Shown here in pieces: positions 18,340 to 28,283 of a stretch of DNA of 64,000 nucleotides. The stretch comes from Alphaproteobacteria bacterium. Its GTDB lineage: Bacteria > Pseudomonadota > Alphaproteobacteria > Rhizobiales > Xanthobacteraceae. A program made the position numbers and the translations under genes. A model generated the notes under the pieces. It ran no database searches. It was not told where the DNA came from and saw only the letters and a program-made list of their open reading frames with translations. Each line of letters begins with the position of its first letter. Position 1 is the stretch's first letter. The stretch covers positions 558,001 to 622,000 of the forward strand of contig JBBCGH010000001.1 in assembly GCA_037200445.1 (NCBI GenBank), given 5' to 3'.

Positions 18340-18870
18340 CTACCGCCACATGCGACGTGTGAAAATCACCAGCGCAACAACGAGAGCAAGACCAACGAGT
18401 GTTGGCAGCCATCCAACACGTCCTATCCGATCGGCAAACACGAAGAGAAGAAGGCCAATTGCGATCAGGTAGTAGCCAATCCAGAGAAATTTGCGCGTAA
18501 GCCGCGATATTTCTGACAATCCAATGCGGGATCCTTCGATGACCCGCCTTCCGCGTTCGCCGAATTCCACCAGCAGTACCAATTGTGAGGAATCTCCATA
18601 ACTGACGTCGCAAACCATGCGAGGCCGGATACCATCGAGTGCGAGCTCCACCAATCGCACAATGATTCGCGGGTGCTTGTTGAGCTCTCGAGCCTCGCGA
18701 TACAGTAGCTTGGCATCGGCTTGTGAACTGCCGCGTTCATAAGGTTCGCTATAAAAACAAGGCAAGTTTCTGCCGAATCCTAGCGTCTGATAAAAGCGAT
18801 ATCTCGAGCGCAATGCTGGCAGCTCCAAATCCCGGAGAATCGCCTCAGCCCTTTCGGCAAGCGCGCGCAT
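18340..18870 (-). CDS. Two-helix membrane protein of unknown function within the suc operon
   Basis: The 176-residue protein has a soluble N-terminal part (1-120; [40 protein letters not shown]) and two membrane helices near the C-terminus ([18 protein letters not shown] and [17 protein letters not shown]). It is spaced 15 bases after sucB and 13 before lpdA, so it is in the operon. Its DNA is noticeably poorer in GC than sucB and lpdA, which suggests later insertion. No family is recognised. Confidence 0.65.
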   Translation of the reverse strand: MRALAERAEAILRDLELPALRSRYRFYQTLGFGRNLPCFYSEPYERGSSQADAKLLYREARELNKHPRIIVRLVELALDGIRPRMVCDVSYGDSSQLVLLVEFGERGRRVIEGSRIGLSEISRLTRKFLWIGYYLIAIGLLLFVFADRIGRVGWLPTLVGLALVVALVIFTRRMWR

Positions 18871-18885
18871 TGTCGGCTTACAGGA

Positions 18886-20121
18886 TCACAAATCCAGCAC
18901 CAGTCGCGCCGGGTCCTCCAGCACGTCCTTCACGCGCACCAGGAAGGTCACCGCCTCGCGGCCGTCGACGATGCGGTGGTCGTAGGAGAGCGCGAGATAC
19001 ATCATCGGCCGCACCTCGACCTTGCCGGCGACGACCATCGGCCGCTCCTGGATCTTGTGCATGCCGAGGATGCCGGACTGCGGCGCGTTGAGGATCGGCG
19101 TCGACATCAGCGAACCGTAGACGCCGCCGTTCGAGATTGTGAACGTGCCGCCCTGCATGTCTTCGATCTTGAGCGCCCCGTCGCGCGCGCGCTTGCCATA
19201 TTCGGCGACGGTCTTCTCGATCTCGGCGAGCGACTTCTGATCGCAGTCGCGCACCACCGGCACCACGAGGCCGCGTTCGGTGCCGACCGCGACGCCGATG
19301 TGATAGTAATTCTTGTAGATGAGGTCCGTGCCGTCGATCTCGGCATTGACGGCCGGAATGTCCTTCAGCGCGGCGACGCAGGCGCGCACGAAGAAGCCCA
19401 TGAAGCCGAGCTTCACGCCGTGGCGCTTCTCGAAGGCGTCCTTGTAGCTGTTGCGTAAGCCCATCACGTGGCTCATGTCGACCTCGTTGAAGGTCGTAAG
19501 CATCGCCGCGGTGTTCTGCGCATCCTTCAGCCGCCGCGCAATGGTTTGGCGCAGGCGCGTCATCTTCACGCGCTCCTCGCGCGAGGCGTCGTCGGCGGGC
19601 GAGGGCGCGCGCACCTGCACGGCGGCGGCAGGCTGGGGCACCGGTGTCGGCTGTGCGGCAGCGCGCTCGATCGCCGCCATCATGTCGCCCTTGGTGACGC
19701 GGCCGTCCTTGCCGCTGCCGTCGACCTTGGCGGGATCCATGCCGGTTTCGGTGGCGATCTTGCGCACCGAGGGTGCGAGCGGCGCATCGGCGGCAGCGAC
19801 TTTCGGAGGCGCGCCAGGCGCAGGCTTCGGTTTTTCCTCGGCGGTCAGCGCCGGTTTTGCTGCCACGGGCTTCGCGGGCGCGCCTGCCCCTTCCTTGATG
19901 CTGCCGAGCAGCGCGCCGACCGCGACGGTGTCGCCGTCCTTCGCGGCGATATCGCCCAGCGTGCCGGCGGCGGGGGCCGGTACCTCGATCGTCACCTTGT
20001 CGGTCTCGAGCTCGACCAGCGGCTCGTCGACCGCAACCGGGTCGCCCGGCTTCTTGAACCATTTGCCGATGGTGGCCTCGGTGACGGACTCGCCGAGCGT
20101 GGGGACGCGGATTTCAGCCAT
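18886..20121 (-). CDS. sucB: Dihydrolipoyllysine succinyltransferase (E2 of 2-oxoglutarate dehydrogenase)
   Basis: This 411-residue core of the complex transfers succinyl from E1 to CoA. Domains in order: lipoyl domain with modified Lys 42 in [14 protein letters not shown]; an Ala/Pro/Lys-rich linker; the peripheral-subunit-binding domain ([19 protein letters not shown]); and the catalytic domain ending [16 protein letters not shown] with the active-site His. Start ATG 20121 ([13 protein letters not shown]) is the family N-terminus. Confidence 0.96.
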   Translation of the reverse strand: MAEIRVPTLGESVTEATIGKWFKKPGDPVAVDEPLVELETDKVTIEVPAPAAGTLGDIAAKDGDTVAVGALLGSIKEGAGAPAKPVAAKPALTAEEKPKPAPGAPPKVAAADAPLAPSVRKIATETGMDPAKVDGSGKDGRVTKGDMMAAIERAAAQPTPVPQPAAAVQVRAPSPADDASREERVKMTRLRQTIARRLKDAQNTAAMLTTFNEVDMSHVMGLRNSYKDAFEKRHGVKLGFMGFFVRACVAALKDIPAVNAEIDGTDLIYKNYYHIGVAVGTERGLVVPVVRDCDQKSLAEIEKTVAEYGKRARDGALKIEDMQGGTFTISNGGVYGSLMSTPILNAPQSGILGMHKIQERPMVVAGKVEVRPMMYLALSYDHRIVDGREAVTFLVRVKDVLEDPARLVLDL

Positions 20122-20149
20122 GATGGTGTTCCGTTTGCCTTGCCTCTTC

Positions 20150-20275
20150 GTCGTCATCACCCGGCCCGGATCAAGTCCGGGCTAAACTCCAGCGGGTGAT
20201 CCAGTAAACGCAAGCGCTCCTGATATGCGACGCCGGCGTTTACTGGGTCCCCGCCTTCGCGGGGACGACGGCCTC
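20150..20275. repeat. Dispersed palindromic repeat, family A (copy 2), between sucA and sucB
   Basis: It contains CCCGGATC...GTCCGGG, then ATCCAGTAAACGCAAGCG, a middle segment, TTTACTGGGT and CCCCGC...GCGGGG. The CCAGTAA...TTACTGG frame matches the copy at 12.1 kb. It fills the sucA-sucB gap, where close spacing would be expected, so the operon mRNA must carry a long hairpin here. Confidence 0.75.
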
Positions 20276-20276
20276 G

Positions 20277-23225
20277 TTAGCCCAGCGCCTCTTCGAGCAG
20301 CGCCTTGAGCTGCGCCTGGTGCTTCGACATCAGGCCCGTGGCGGTCGCCGCCATTGCGGGACGGCCCGCATAGCGCGGCCGCCGATGCTTGGCGCCGATC
20401 TGGTTCAGTACCCACTCGATGAACGTATCGACGAAGAACCAGGCGCCCATGTTGCGCGGCTCCTCCTGGCACCACACGATCTCGGCCTGCTTGAAGCGCG
20501 TGAGTTCGGTGACCAGCGCCTTGGTGGGGAACGGATAGAGCTGCTCGACGCGCAGCAGGTAGATGTCGTCGAGCCCACGCTTCTCGCGCTCCTCCAGAAG
20601 ATCGAAATAGACCTTGCCGGTGCACAGGACGACGCGGCGGATCTTGCCGTCCGCCACCAGCTTGATCTTCTCGTCCTTGCTGGTCTGCGCGTCGTCCCAC
20701 AGCAGGCGGTGGAAGGTCGCGTCGGGGCCGAGCTCGTCGAGCCGCGACACCGCGCGCTTGTGGCGCAACAGTGACTTCGGCGTCATCAGGATCAGCGGCT
20801 TGCGGATCTCGCGCTTCAACTGGCGGCGCAGGATGTGGAAGTAGTTCGCCGGCGTCGTGCAGTTCGCGACCTGCATGTTGTCCTCGGCGCACATCTGCAG
20901 GAAGCGCTCGAGCCGGGCCGAGGAATGCTCCGGCCCCTGGCCCTCGTAGCCGTGCGGCAGGAGGCACACGAGCCCCGACATGCGCAGCCACTTGCGCTCG
21001 CCCGACGAGATGAACTGGTCGAACAGCACCTGTGCGCCGTTCGCGAAGTCGCCGAACTGCGCTTCCCAGCAGGTGAGCGCATTCGGCTCGGACAGCGTGT
21101 AGCCGTACTCGTAGCCGAGCACAGCTTCCTCCGAGAGCATCGAATTGAGCACCTCGTAGCGGCCCTGCTTCTCGGCCAGGTGGTTGAGCGGCGTGTGGCG
21201 CGCTTCGCTCTCCTGATCGATCAGCACCGAATGGCGCTGCGAGAACGTGCCGCGCTCCGAATCCTGCCCCGACAGGCGCACCCGATGGCCATCGAGCAGC
21301 AGCGCGCCGAAGGCGAGTGCTTCACCTGTTGCCCAATCGATGCCCTGGCCGGTCTCGATCGCCTTGCGGCGATTGTCGAGGAAGCGCTGGATCGTGCGGT
21401 GCACATGGAAGCCTTGCGGCACCGCGGTGATCTTAGCGCCGATGTCCTTGAGCGTCGCGAGTGCGACGCCGGTATTGCCGCGGCGCGGATCGTCGATGTC
21501 GTCGGCGAACTTGAACTTGGCCCAGTGGCCGTCGAGCCAGTCGGCCTTGTTGGGCTTGTAACCCGTGCCGCCTTCGAACTCGGCCTCCAGCCGCGCGCGC
21601 CAGTCGGCCTTCATTTTCTCGACTTCGCCTTCGGTCAGGACGCTTTCGGCGATCAGCTTCTTGGAATAGATCTCCAGCGTGGTCGGATGCGCATTGATCG
21701 CCTTGTACATCAACGGCTGGGTGAAGGCCGGCTCGTCGCCTTCGTTATGGCCGTGGCGGCGATAGCAGAACATGTCGATCACGACTGGCTTCTGGAATTT
21801 CTGCCGGAACTCGGTCGCGACTTTCGCGGCGTAGACCACGGCCTCCGGATCGTCGCCGTTCACGTGGAAGATCGGCGCCTCGATCATCTTGGCGACGTCG
21901 GAGGGATACGGCGAGGAGCGCGAGTAGCGCGGATACGTCGTGAAGCCGATCTGGTTGTTGACGATGAAATGGATCGAGCCGCCGGTGCGATAGCCCTTCA
22001 GGCCCGAGAGACCGAAGCACTCCGCCACCACGCCCTGGCCCGCGAAGGCCGCATCGCCATGCATCAGCAGCGGCATCACCATGGTGCGATCTTCGCGGGT
22101 TGCGCCGTGCTGGTCCTGCTTGGCGCGCACCTTGCCGAGCACCACCGGGTCGACGATTTCGAGGTGCGACGGATTGGCGGTGAGCGACAAGTGCACCTTG
22201 TTGCCGTCGAACTCGCGGTCCGAGGAAGCGCCGAGGTGATACTTCACGTCGCCCGAGCCTTCGACGTCGTCGGGCGCCGCCGAGCCGCCCTTGAATTCAT
22301 GGAACAGCGCGCGGTGCGGCTTGGCCATCACCTGGGTGAGCACATTGAGCCGCCCGCGATGCGGCATGCCGAGCACGATCTCCTTCACGCCGAGATTGCC
22401 GCCGCGCTTGATGATCTGCTCCAGCGCGGGGATCAGCGACTCCGCCCCATCGAGGCCGAAGCGCTTGGTGCCGGTGAACTTGACGTCGCAGAATTTCTCG
22501 AAGCCTTCCGCCTCGACCAGCTTGTTGAGAATCGCGCGCTTGCCCTCGCGGGTAAAAGTGATCTCCTTGTCGGCTCCCTCGATGCGCTCCTGGATCCAGC
22601 CCTTCTGCTGCGCGTTGGAGATGTGCATGAACTCGACGCCGAGCGTCTGGCAGTACGTGCGGCGCAGGATCGCGACGATCTCGCGCATGGTGCCGAAGTC
22701 GAGACCGAGCACCTTGTCGAGGAAGATCTTGCGATCCATATCGGCTTCGCCGAAGCCGTAACTGCGCGGATCGAGCTCCTCGTCGTCCTTCGCGCCTTCA
22801 AGGCCGAGCGGATCGAGGTCGGCGTGGAAATGGCCGCGGATACGGTAGGCGCGGATCAGCATCAGCGCATGGATCGAGTCGCGCGTCGCCTGCTGCACAT
22901 CGGCCGCGCTGAGCTCAACGCCTGCGCCCTGCGCCTTGGCGCGCACCTTGTCGGAAATCTTTTTCTCGGTCTCGACCCATTGGCCGTCGAGCGCGGAGAG
23001 CAGCTCATTGCGCTCGATCAGCGGCGGCTTCTTCCACGACGCGCCGCGCGCGTTCTTCGCGGCGTCCGCGCCGTCCTTCAGGCTGCCGAAGAAGTCGCGC
23101 CACTGCGCGTCGACCGCGTTGGGGTCAGCTTCGTATCTGGCCTGGAGGTCTTCGATGTAGGCGGCGTTGCCGCCGTAGAGAAAGGAGGAGAGTGCGAAAG
23201 CCGCGTTCGCGTCCTGGCGTGACAT
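20277..23225 (-). CDS. sucA: 2-oxoglutarate dehydrogenase E1 component
   Basis: This 982-residue thiamine-diphosphate enzyme decarboxylates 2-oxoglutarate and succinylates the SucB lipoyl group. Family N-terminus (AAYIEDLQARYEADPNAVD), LGMPHRGRLNVL, the ThDP motif around GDAAFAGQGVVAECFGLS with VNNQIGFTT, and the transketolase-like domain (LLPHGYEGQGPEHSSARLER, then CTTPANYFHILRRQ) are present. Length equals that of typical alphaproteobacterial SucA. Confidence 0.97.
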   Translation of the reverse strand: MSRQDANAAFALSSFLYGGNAAYIEDLQARYEADPNAVDAQWRDFFGSLKDGADAAKNARGASWKKPPLIERNELLSALDGQWVETEKKISDKVRAKAQGAGVELSAADVQQATRDSIHALMLIRAYRIRGHFHADLDPLGLEGAKDDEELDPRSYGFGEADMDRKIFLDKVLGLDFGTMREIVAILRRTYCQTLGVEFMHISNAQQKGWIQERIEGADKEITFTREGKRAILNKLVEAEGFEKFCDVKFTGTKRFGLDGAESLIPALEQIIKRGGNLGVKEIVLGMPHRGRLNVLTQVMAKPHRALFHEFKGGSAAPDDVEGSGDVKYHLGASSDREFDGNKVHLSLTANPSHLEIVDPVVLGKVRAKQDQHGATREDRTMVMPLLMHGDAAFAGQGVVAECFGLSGLKGYRTGGSIHFIVNNQIGFTTYPRYSRSSPYPSDVAKMIEAPIFHVNGDDPEAVVYAAKVATEFRQKFQKPVVIDMFCYRRHGHNEGDEPAFTQPLMYKAINAHPTTLEIYSKKLIAESVLTEGEVEKMKADWRARLEAEFEGGTGYKPNKADWLDGHWAKFKFADDIDDPRRGNTGVALATLKDIGAKITAVPQGFHVHRTIQRFLDNRRKAIETGQGIDWATGEALAFGALLLDGHRVRLSGQDSERGTFSQRHSVLIDQESEARHTPLNHLAEKQGRYEVLNSMLSEEAVLGYEYGYTLSEPNALTCWEAQFGDFANGAQVLFDQFISSGERKWLRMSGLVCLLPHGYEGQGPEHSSARLERFLQMCAEDNMQVANCTTPANYFHILRRQLKREIRKPLILMTPKSLLRHKRAVSRLDELGPDATFHRLLWDDAQTSKDEKIKLVADGKIRRVVLCTGKVYFDLLEEREKRGLDDIYLLRVEQLYPFPTKALVTELTRFKQAEIVWCQEEPRNMGAWFFVDTFIEWVLNQIGAKHRRPRYAGRPAMAATATGLMSKHQAQLKALLEEALG

Positions 23226-23246
23226 CTGCCGTATCCTGGGTTGCCC

Positions 23247-23264
23247 GGCAGAAATTCTTCTGCC
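23247..23264. promoter_or_regulatory. Inverted repeat upstream of sucA
   Basis: GGCAGAA-ATTC-TTCTGCC is a perfect 7-base inverted repeat 22 bases upstream of the sucA ATG, in the 143-base sucD-sucA gap. No T-run follows, so an operator or mRNA hairpin over the ribosome-binding region is more likely than a terminator. Confidence 0.35.
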
Positions 23265-23368
23265 GAATCAAGCCGACTATGGCCCCGAAATCCGCCCAGT
23301 CCCGGTGGGCGGCGCCCTTGTACGCTATTTAAGCAACCGAGAAGACAAGAAAAAGACCAAGAACTGAA

Positions 23369-24253
23369 CTACGATTTCAGAACTTCAACCAACGTCTTTC
23401 CGATCCGTGCCGGCGAGGGCGAGACCTTGATCCCGGCGGCCTCCATGGCGGCGACCTTGGACGGCGCATCGCCCTTGCCGCCCGAAATGATCGCGCCGGC
23501 GTGGCCCATGCGGCGCCCGGGCGGTGCGGTGCGGCCGGCGATGAATCCGACCATCGGCTTCTTGCGGCCCTTCTTCGCCTCGTCGATCAAAAACTGCGCG
23601 GCGTCTTCCTCCGAGGAGCCGCCGATCTCGCCGATCATCACGATCGCCTCGGTCTTGTCGTCGGCGAGGAACAGCTCCAGCCCTTCGATGAAGTCCATGC
23701 CCTTCACGGGATCGCCGCCGATGCCGAGCGCGGTGGTTTGGCCGAGACCTTCGGCGGTTGTCTGAAACACGGCCTCGTAAGTGAGCGTACCGGAGCGCGA
23801 CACGATCCCCACTTTGCCAGGCTTGAAGATGTTGCCCGGCATGATGCCGATCTTGCATTCGCCCGCCGTCATCACGCCCGGGCAGTTTGGGCCGACGAGG
23901 CGCGACTTCGAACCGGCGAGCGAGCGCTTCACCTTCACCATGTCGGCGACCGGAATGCCTTCGGTGATGCAGACGATGAGTGCGATCTCGGCATCGATCG
24001 CCTCCGCGATCGCATCGGCCGCGCCCGCGGGCGGCACGTAGATCACGCTCGCGGTCGCACCGGTTTTTTCCTTCGCCTCGGCCACGGTGTCGAACACCGG
24101 CAGTCCGAGATGCGTCGCGCCGCCTTTGCCGGGCGCCGTGCCGCCGACCATCCGGGTGCCGTACTTGATCGCGGCTTCGGAATGGAACGTGCCGTTCTTG
24201 CCGGTGAAGCCCTGGCAGATGACGCGTGTGTTCTTGTCGATGAGGATGGACAT
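23369..24253 (-). CDS. sucD: Succinyl-CoA synthetase alpha subunit
   Basis: This 294-residue subunit binds CoA and carries the phosphohistidine. [18 protein letters not shown] is the standard N-terminus; [33 protein letters not shown] and the His loop [14 protein letters not shown] are intact. It normally follows sucC directly; here a DUF559 gene lies between, ending seven bases before this ATG. Confidence 0.96.
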   Translation of the reverse strand: MSILIDKNTRVICQGFTGKNGTFHSEAAIKYGTRMVGGTAPGKGGATHLGLPVFDTVAEAKEKTGATASVIYVPPAGAADAIAEAIDAEIALIVCITEGIPVADMVKVKRSLAGSKSRLVGPNCPGVMTAGECKIGIMPGNIFKPGKVGIVSRSGTLTYEAVFQTTAEGLGQTTALGIGGDPVKGMDFIEGLELFLADDKTEAIVMIGEIGGSSEEDAAQFLIDEAKKGRKKPMVGFIAGRTAPPGRRMGHAGAIISGGKGDAPSKVAAMEAAGIKVSPSPARIGKTLVEVLKS

Positions 24254-24260
24254 GATCGTC

Positions 24261-24788
24261 TCAGCGTTGCCGCGAACTCGGTGCACCTCCCCCTGAAAGG
24301 GGGAGGTCGGCGCGCCAGCGCCGGGTGGGGGTTGCCTTCACTTCCTGGAGTTCGCCAACCTTTGCGGCGATTACTTCAAGAACGCCCCGAAGATTCTGCG
24401 TAACGTCAGAATTCCAAAAGCGCAAAATCGTAACACCGCGCTCAATAAGCCAATGTTCGCGTTGCCGATCGCGCTTGCTCTGTTCAGCATCGTTGTGCTG
24501 TCCACCGTCGAGCTCAATCGTGAGGCGCAGCGCAGGACAATAGAAGTCGAGAATGAATGGTCCTGCGGGATGCTGCCGCCGGAAGTCGACGCCGAGCTGT
24601 CGACTGCGAAGCTTCTGCCACAGCCGCATCTCGACGTTTGTGGAATCGAGCCGTAGCTGCCGCGCGCGCGCCGTCTTGATCAGGCTGCGATTGAACTTCG
24701 AGGCGTCGACCCCCACCCGGTTCGCTGCGCGAACCGACCTCCCCCTTTCAGGGGGAGGTGGAGTATGCGGAGCGGTCGGAGCCGACAT
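24261..24788 (-). CDS. DUF559 endonuclease-fold protein in a palindrome-flanked cassette
   Basis: The 175-residue protein has the DUF559/Vsr-like core: [21 protein letters not shown], then [20 protein letters not shown] with the acidic PD-(D/E)xK-like residues, and [20 protein letters not shown]. Its ATG at 24788 overlaps the sucC stop (TGATG), and the stop is seven bases from sucD. About 20 codons at each end ([13 protein letters not shown] near the start, [14 protein letters not shown] near the end) come from the flanking repeat palindromes, so only the middle is the conserved domain. Function is unproven; DUF559 proteins are thought to be nuclease-like. The cassette looks inserted into sucCD with reading preserved. 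Confidence 0.75.
   Translation of the reverse strand: MSAPTAPHTPPPPERGRSVRAANRVGVDASKFNRSLIKTARARQLRLDSTNVEMRLWQKLRSRQLGVDFRRQHPAGPFILDFYCPALRLTIELDGGQHNDAEQSKRDRQREHWLIERGVTILRFWNSDVTQNLRGVLEVIAAKVGELQEVKATPTRRWRADLPLSGGGAPSSRQR
24285..24336. repeat. Palindromic repeat, family C (sucD-side end of the DUF559 cassette)
   Basis: CCTCCCCCTGAAAGGGGGAGG is followed by TCGGCGCGCCAGCGCCGGGTGGGGG. The inverted counterpart lies at 24706-24768. The unit also occurs without the gene at 39.8 kb. Confidence 0.75.
24706..24768. repeat. Palindromic repeat, family C (sucC-side end of the DUF559 cassette)
   Basis: CCCCCACCCGG, a GGTTCGCTGCGCGAACC hairpin and CCTCCCCCTTTCAGGGGGAGG form the inverse of the unit at 24285-24336, so the DUF559 domain is enclosed by inverted repeats. 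Confidence 0.75.
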
Positions 24789-25954
24789 CACTTGCCCTTC
24801 ACCGCCTTCACGATCTTCTGTGCGGCGTCGTCGAGGTCATCAGCCGAGGTCACGTTGAGGTTCGACTTCGCGATGATCTCCTTGCCCTTCTCGACGTTGG
24901 TGCCTTCGAGCCGCACCACCAGCGGCACGCGCAGGCCGACTTCCTTCACGGCCGTGACCACGCCCTCCGCGATCACGTCGCAGCGCATGATGCCGCCGAA
25001 GATGTTGACCAGGATCCCCTTCACGTTCGGATCGCTGGTGATGATCTTGAACGCGGCGGTCACCTTCTCGGTGGTCGCCGAGCCGCCGACGTCGAGGAAG
25101 TTCGCGGGCGCCATGCCGTAGAGCTTGATGATGTCCATGGTGGCCATCGCGAGGCCCGCGCCATTCACCATGCAGCCGATCTCGCCGTCGAGCGCCACGT
25201 AATTGAGATCGTATTTCGAGGCCTGGATTTCCTTCTCGTCCTCTTCGGTCTCATCGCGCAGCGCCGCCACGTCCGGATGGCGGAACAGCGCGTTGTCGTC
25301 GAAGCCGATCTTGGCGTCGAGACAGATGAGCTTGCCGTCCCTGGTGACGACCAGCGGATTGATCTCGAGCAGACTCATGTCGGTCTGCGTGAACGCCCGA
25401 TAGAGGTCGGTGATGAGCGGGCTCATCTGCTTGGCGAGTTCGCCGGTCAGGCCAAGCGCCTTGGACAGCCGCCGCACATGGTGCGGGCAGATGTTCGCCA
25501 CCGGATCGACCGTGATGGTGACGATCTTCTCGGGCGTGTCGTGCGCGACCTTCTCGATGTCCATGCCGCCTTCGGTGGAGGCGACGATCGCGACGCGCGA
25601 ACTCTCGCGGTCGACCAGCATCGAGAGGTAGAACTCCTTCTCGATTCCCGAGCCATCCTCGACATAGAGCCGGTTGACCTGTTTGCCCTTCGGGCCGGTC
25701 TGGTGCGTGACCAGCGTGGAGCCGAGCAGGCGCTTTGCCTCCTTCTCGACGTCATCGATCGACTTGACGACCTTGACACCGCCGGCCTTGCCGCGCCCGC
25801 CCGCGTGGATCTGCGCCTTCACGACCCAGACCGGGCCGCCGAGATCCTGCGCGGCCTTCTTCGCTTCGCCGACGCTGAAGGCCGGAAACCCGCGCGGCAC
25901 CGGCACGCCGAATTTCGCGAGGACCTGCTTGGCCTGGTACTCGTGGATGTTCAA
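24788..25954 (-). CDS. sucC: Succinyl-CoA synthetase beta subunit
   Basis: This 388-residue ATP-grasp subunit makes ATP or GTP from succinyl-CoA with Suc[21 protein letters not shown] starts it; [38 protein letters not shown] and [17 protein letters not shown] are signature segments. It lies 27 bases after mdh and its stop overlaps the DUF559 start. Confidence 0.96.
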   Translation of the reverse strand: MNIHEYQAKQVLAKFGVPVPRGFPAFSVGEAKKAAQDLGGPVWVVKAQIHAGGRGKAGGVKVVKSIDDVEKEAKRLLGSTLVTHQTGPKGKQVNRLYVEDGSGIEKEFYLSMLVDRESSRVAIVASTEGGMDIEKVAHDTPEKIVTITVDPVANICPHHVRRLSKALGLTGELAKQMSPLITDLYRAFTQTDMSLLEINPLVVTRDGKLICLDAKIGFDDNALFRHPDVAALRDETEEDEKEIQASKYDLNYVALDGEIGCMVNGAGLAMATMDIIKLYGMAPANFLDVGGSATTEKVTAAFKIITSDPNVKGILVNIFGGIMRCDVIAEGVVTAVKEVGLRVPLVVRLEGTNVEKGKEIIAKSNLNVTSADDLDDAAQKIVKAVKGK

Positions 25955-25981
25955 GAGTGGCCTCCCCGAGTATGAGTGCGA

Positions 25982-26948
<967 letters not shown>

Positions 26949-27076
26949 GGGAAGGAGGACCTTGTTTTTGATGGTGCGCCGCGGAACCGCGGTCGCAGGT
27001 GGTTAAACGCTCATAGCGACGGCTTCAAGTCAACGAATGCCCTCCCAGCGTTCTTTGGTCCCTTCTGTTATACATT

Positions 27077-27096
27077 ATGCCAGAGGATTCTGGCAT
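27077..27096. promoter_or_regulatory. Perfect palindrome between mdh and the CDF transporter gene
   Basis: ATGCCAGA-GGAT-TCTGGCAT (8-base arms) lies in the 251-base divergent gap. Next to it, GTTATACATTATG contains TATAAC on the minus strand, a possible -10 for mdh. The palindrome could be an operator for either direction. Nothing else is evident in this gap. Confidence 0.45.
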
Positions 27097-27199
27097 GCCA
27101 AGACGGATTCGTTGTTGCGATGCACCATGTCGCACCTTCGCGATGCGAGGCCGGGCGGCGTAATTGTGTAGCGGCGACGTTGCAGCCCATATCGGCGTG

Positions 27200-28123
27200 A
27201 TGGCGCACGACCACGCACACGATCACGGTACGGGACACAGCCACGCGCCGGCCAGCTTCGGCGCCGCGTTTGCAATCGCAGCCGTGCTGAATGTCGTGCT
27301 GGTCATTGTGCAGGTCATCTACGGGCTCTCGGCGAACTCGCTCGCGCTGCTCGCCGACGCGGGACACAATTTCGGTGACTGCCTCGGTCTCGTGCTGGCG
27401 TGGGGTGCGCACGTTCTTGCGCGCCGGCGGCCAACTGCGCGCTTCACGTATGGCTTCGGATCGGCCTCGATTCTCTCCGCGCTGGTGAACGCCGTCACGC
27501 TGCTCGTCGCGACCGGCGGCATCGCCTGGGAGGCGATCCGACGGCTCTCCGATCCCGGCGAGGTCGCTGGCGGTACGGTGATCATCGTGGCGGCGGCCGG
27601 AATTGCCGTGAACGGCGTCTCGGCGTGGCTGCTGATGGCCGGCCGCAAGGGCGACCTGAACATCCGCGGCGCATTTCTGCACCTCGTCGGGGATGCGGCC
27701 GTGTCCGCCGCCGTTGTCGTCGCCGGTGTCGTGATTCTACTCACCGGATGGACCGTGATCGACCCGATCGCCAGCCTCGTGGTCGCGGCCGCGATCCTGT
27801 GGAGCTCATGGAGCCTGCTGCGCGAGTCCTTCCGCCTCTCGCTCGATGCAGTGCCGTCCGGCATCGAGCCTGAGGCAGTGCGCGCATTCCTGGAGGGCCT
27901 TCCCGGCGTCACGAGTACGCACGACCTGCACATCTGGGCGATGAGCACGACCGGCACCGCGCTGACCTGCCATCTTGTGATGCCTACCGGGCATCCGGGC
28001 GACGCATTTCTCGCGAACACGTGCCACGAACTCGACCATCGCTTCGCGATCAGCCATGCGACATTGCAGATCGAGGTCGGCGATGCCGATCTTTGCAGGC
28101 TGGAGCCGTCACAGGTCGTCTAG
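27200..28123 (+). CDS. Cation diffusion facilitator family metal exporter
   Basis: This inner-membrane antiporter of 307 residues (from ATG 27200) exports Zn2+, Co2+ or similar ions. The His-rich N-terminus MAHDHAHDHGTGHSHA, helix 2 HxxxD site LLADAGHNFGD, helix 5 site HLVGDAAVSAA and the C-terminal cytoplasmic domain (GVTSTHDLHIWAMSTTGTALTCH) match the ZnT-like branch (CzcD/ZitB). An open frame extends 12 codons upstream, but the ATG before the His-rich tract is the natural start. Metal specificity is not decided. Confidence 0.9.
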   Translation: MAHDHAHDHGTGHSHAPASFGAAFAIAAVLNVVLVIVQVIYGLSANSLALLADAGHNFGDCLGLVLAWGAHVLARRRPTARFTYGFGSASILSALVNAVTLLVATGGIAWEAIRRLSDPGEVAGGTVIIVAAAGIAVNGVSAWLLMAGRKGDLNIRGAFLHLVGDAAVSAAVVVAGVVILLTGWTVIDPIASLVVAAAILWSSWSLLRESFRLSLDAVPSGIEPEAVRAFLEGLPGVTSTHDLHIWAMSTTGTALTCHLVMPTGHPGDAFLANTCHELDHRFAISHATLQIEVGDADLCRLEPSQVV

Positions 28124-28283
28124 CGGTCGCATCAGCGCCGCGAGGCGGCCGCATCCTGTATGATCTCCAACTGGATTCGCCGCTCAAGCCGTGGATAACA
28201 GCTTGCCCCAACTACGGATGTGCAGCTTCCGGGCGCTTTCAGGCCTAAGCTTTGGGGGGGCGTGAATCGGCTGGGATGCGCAT

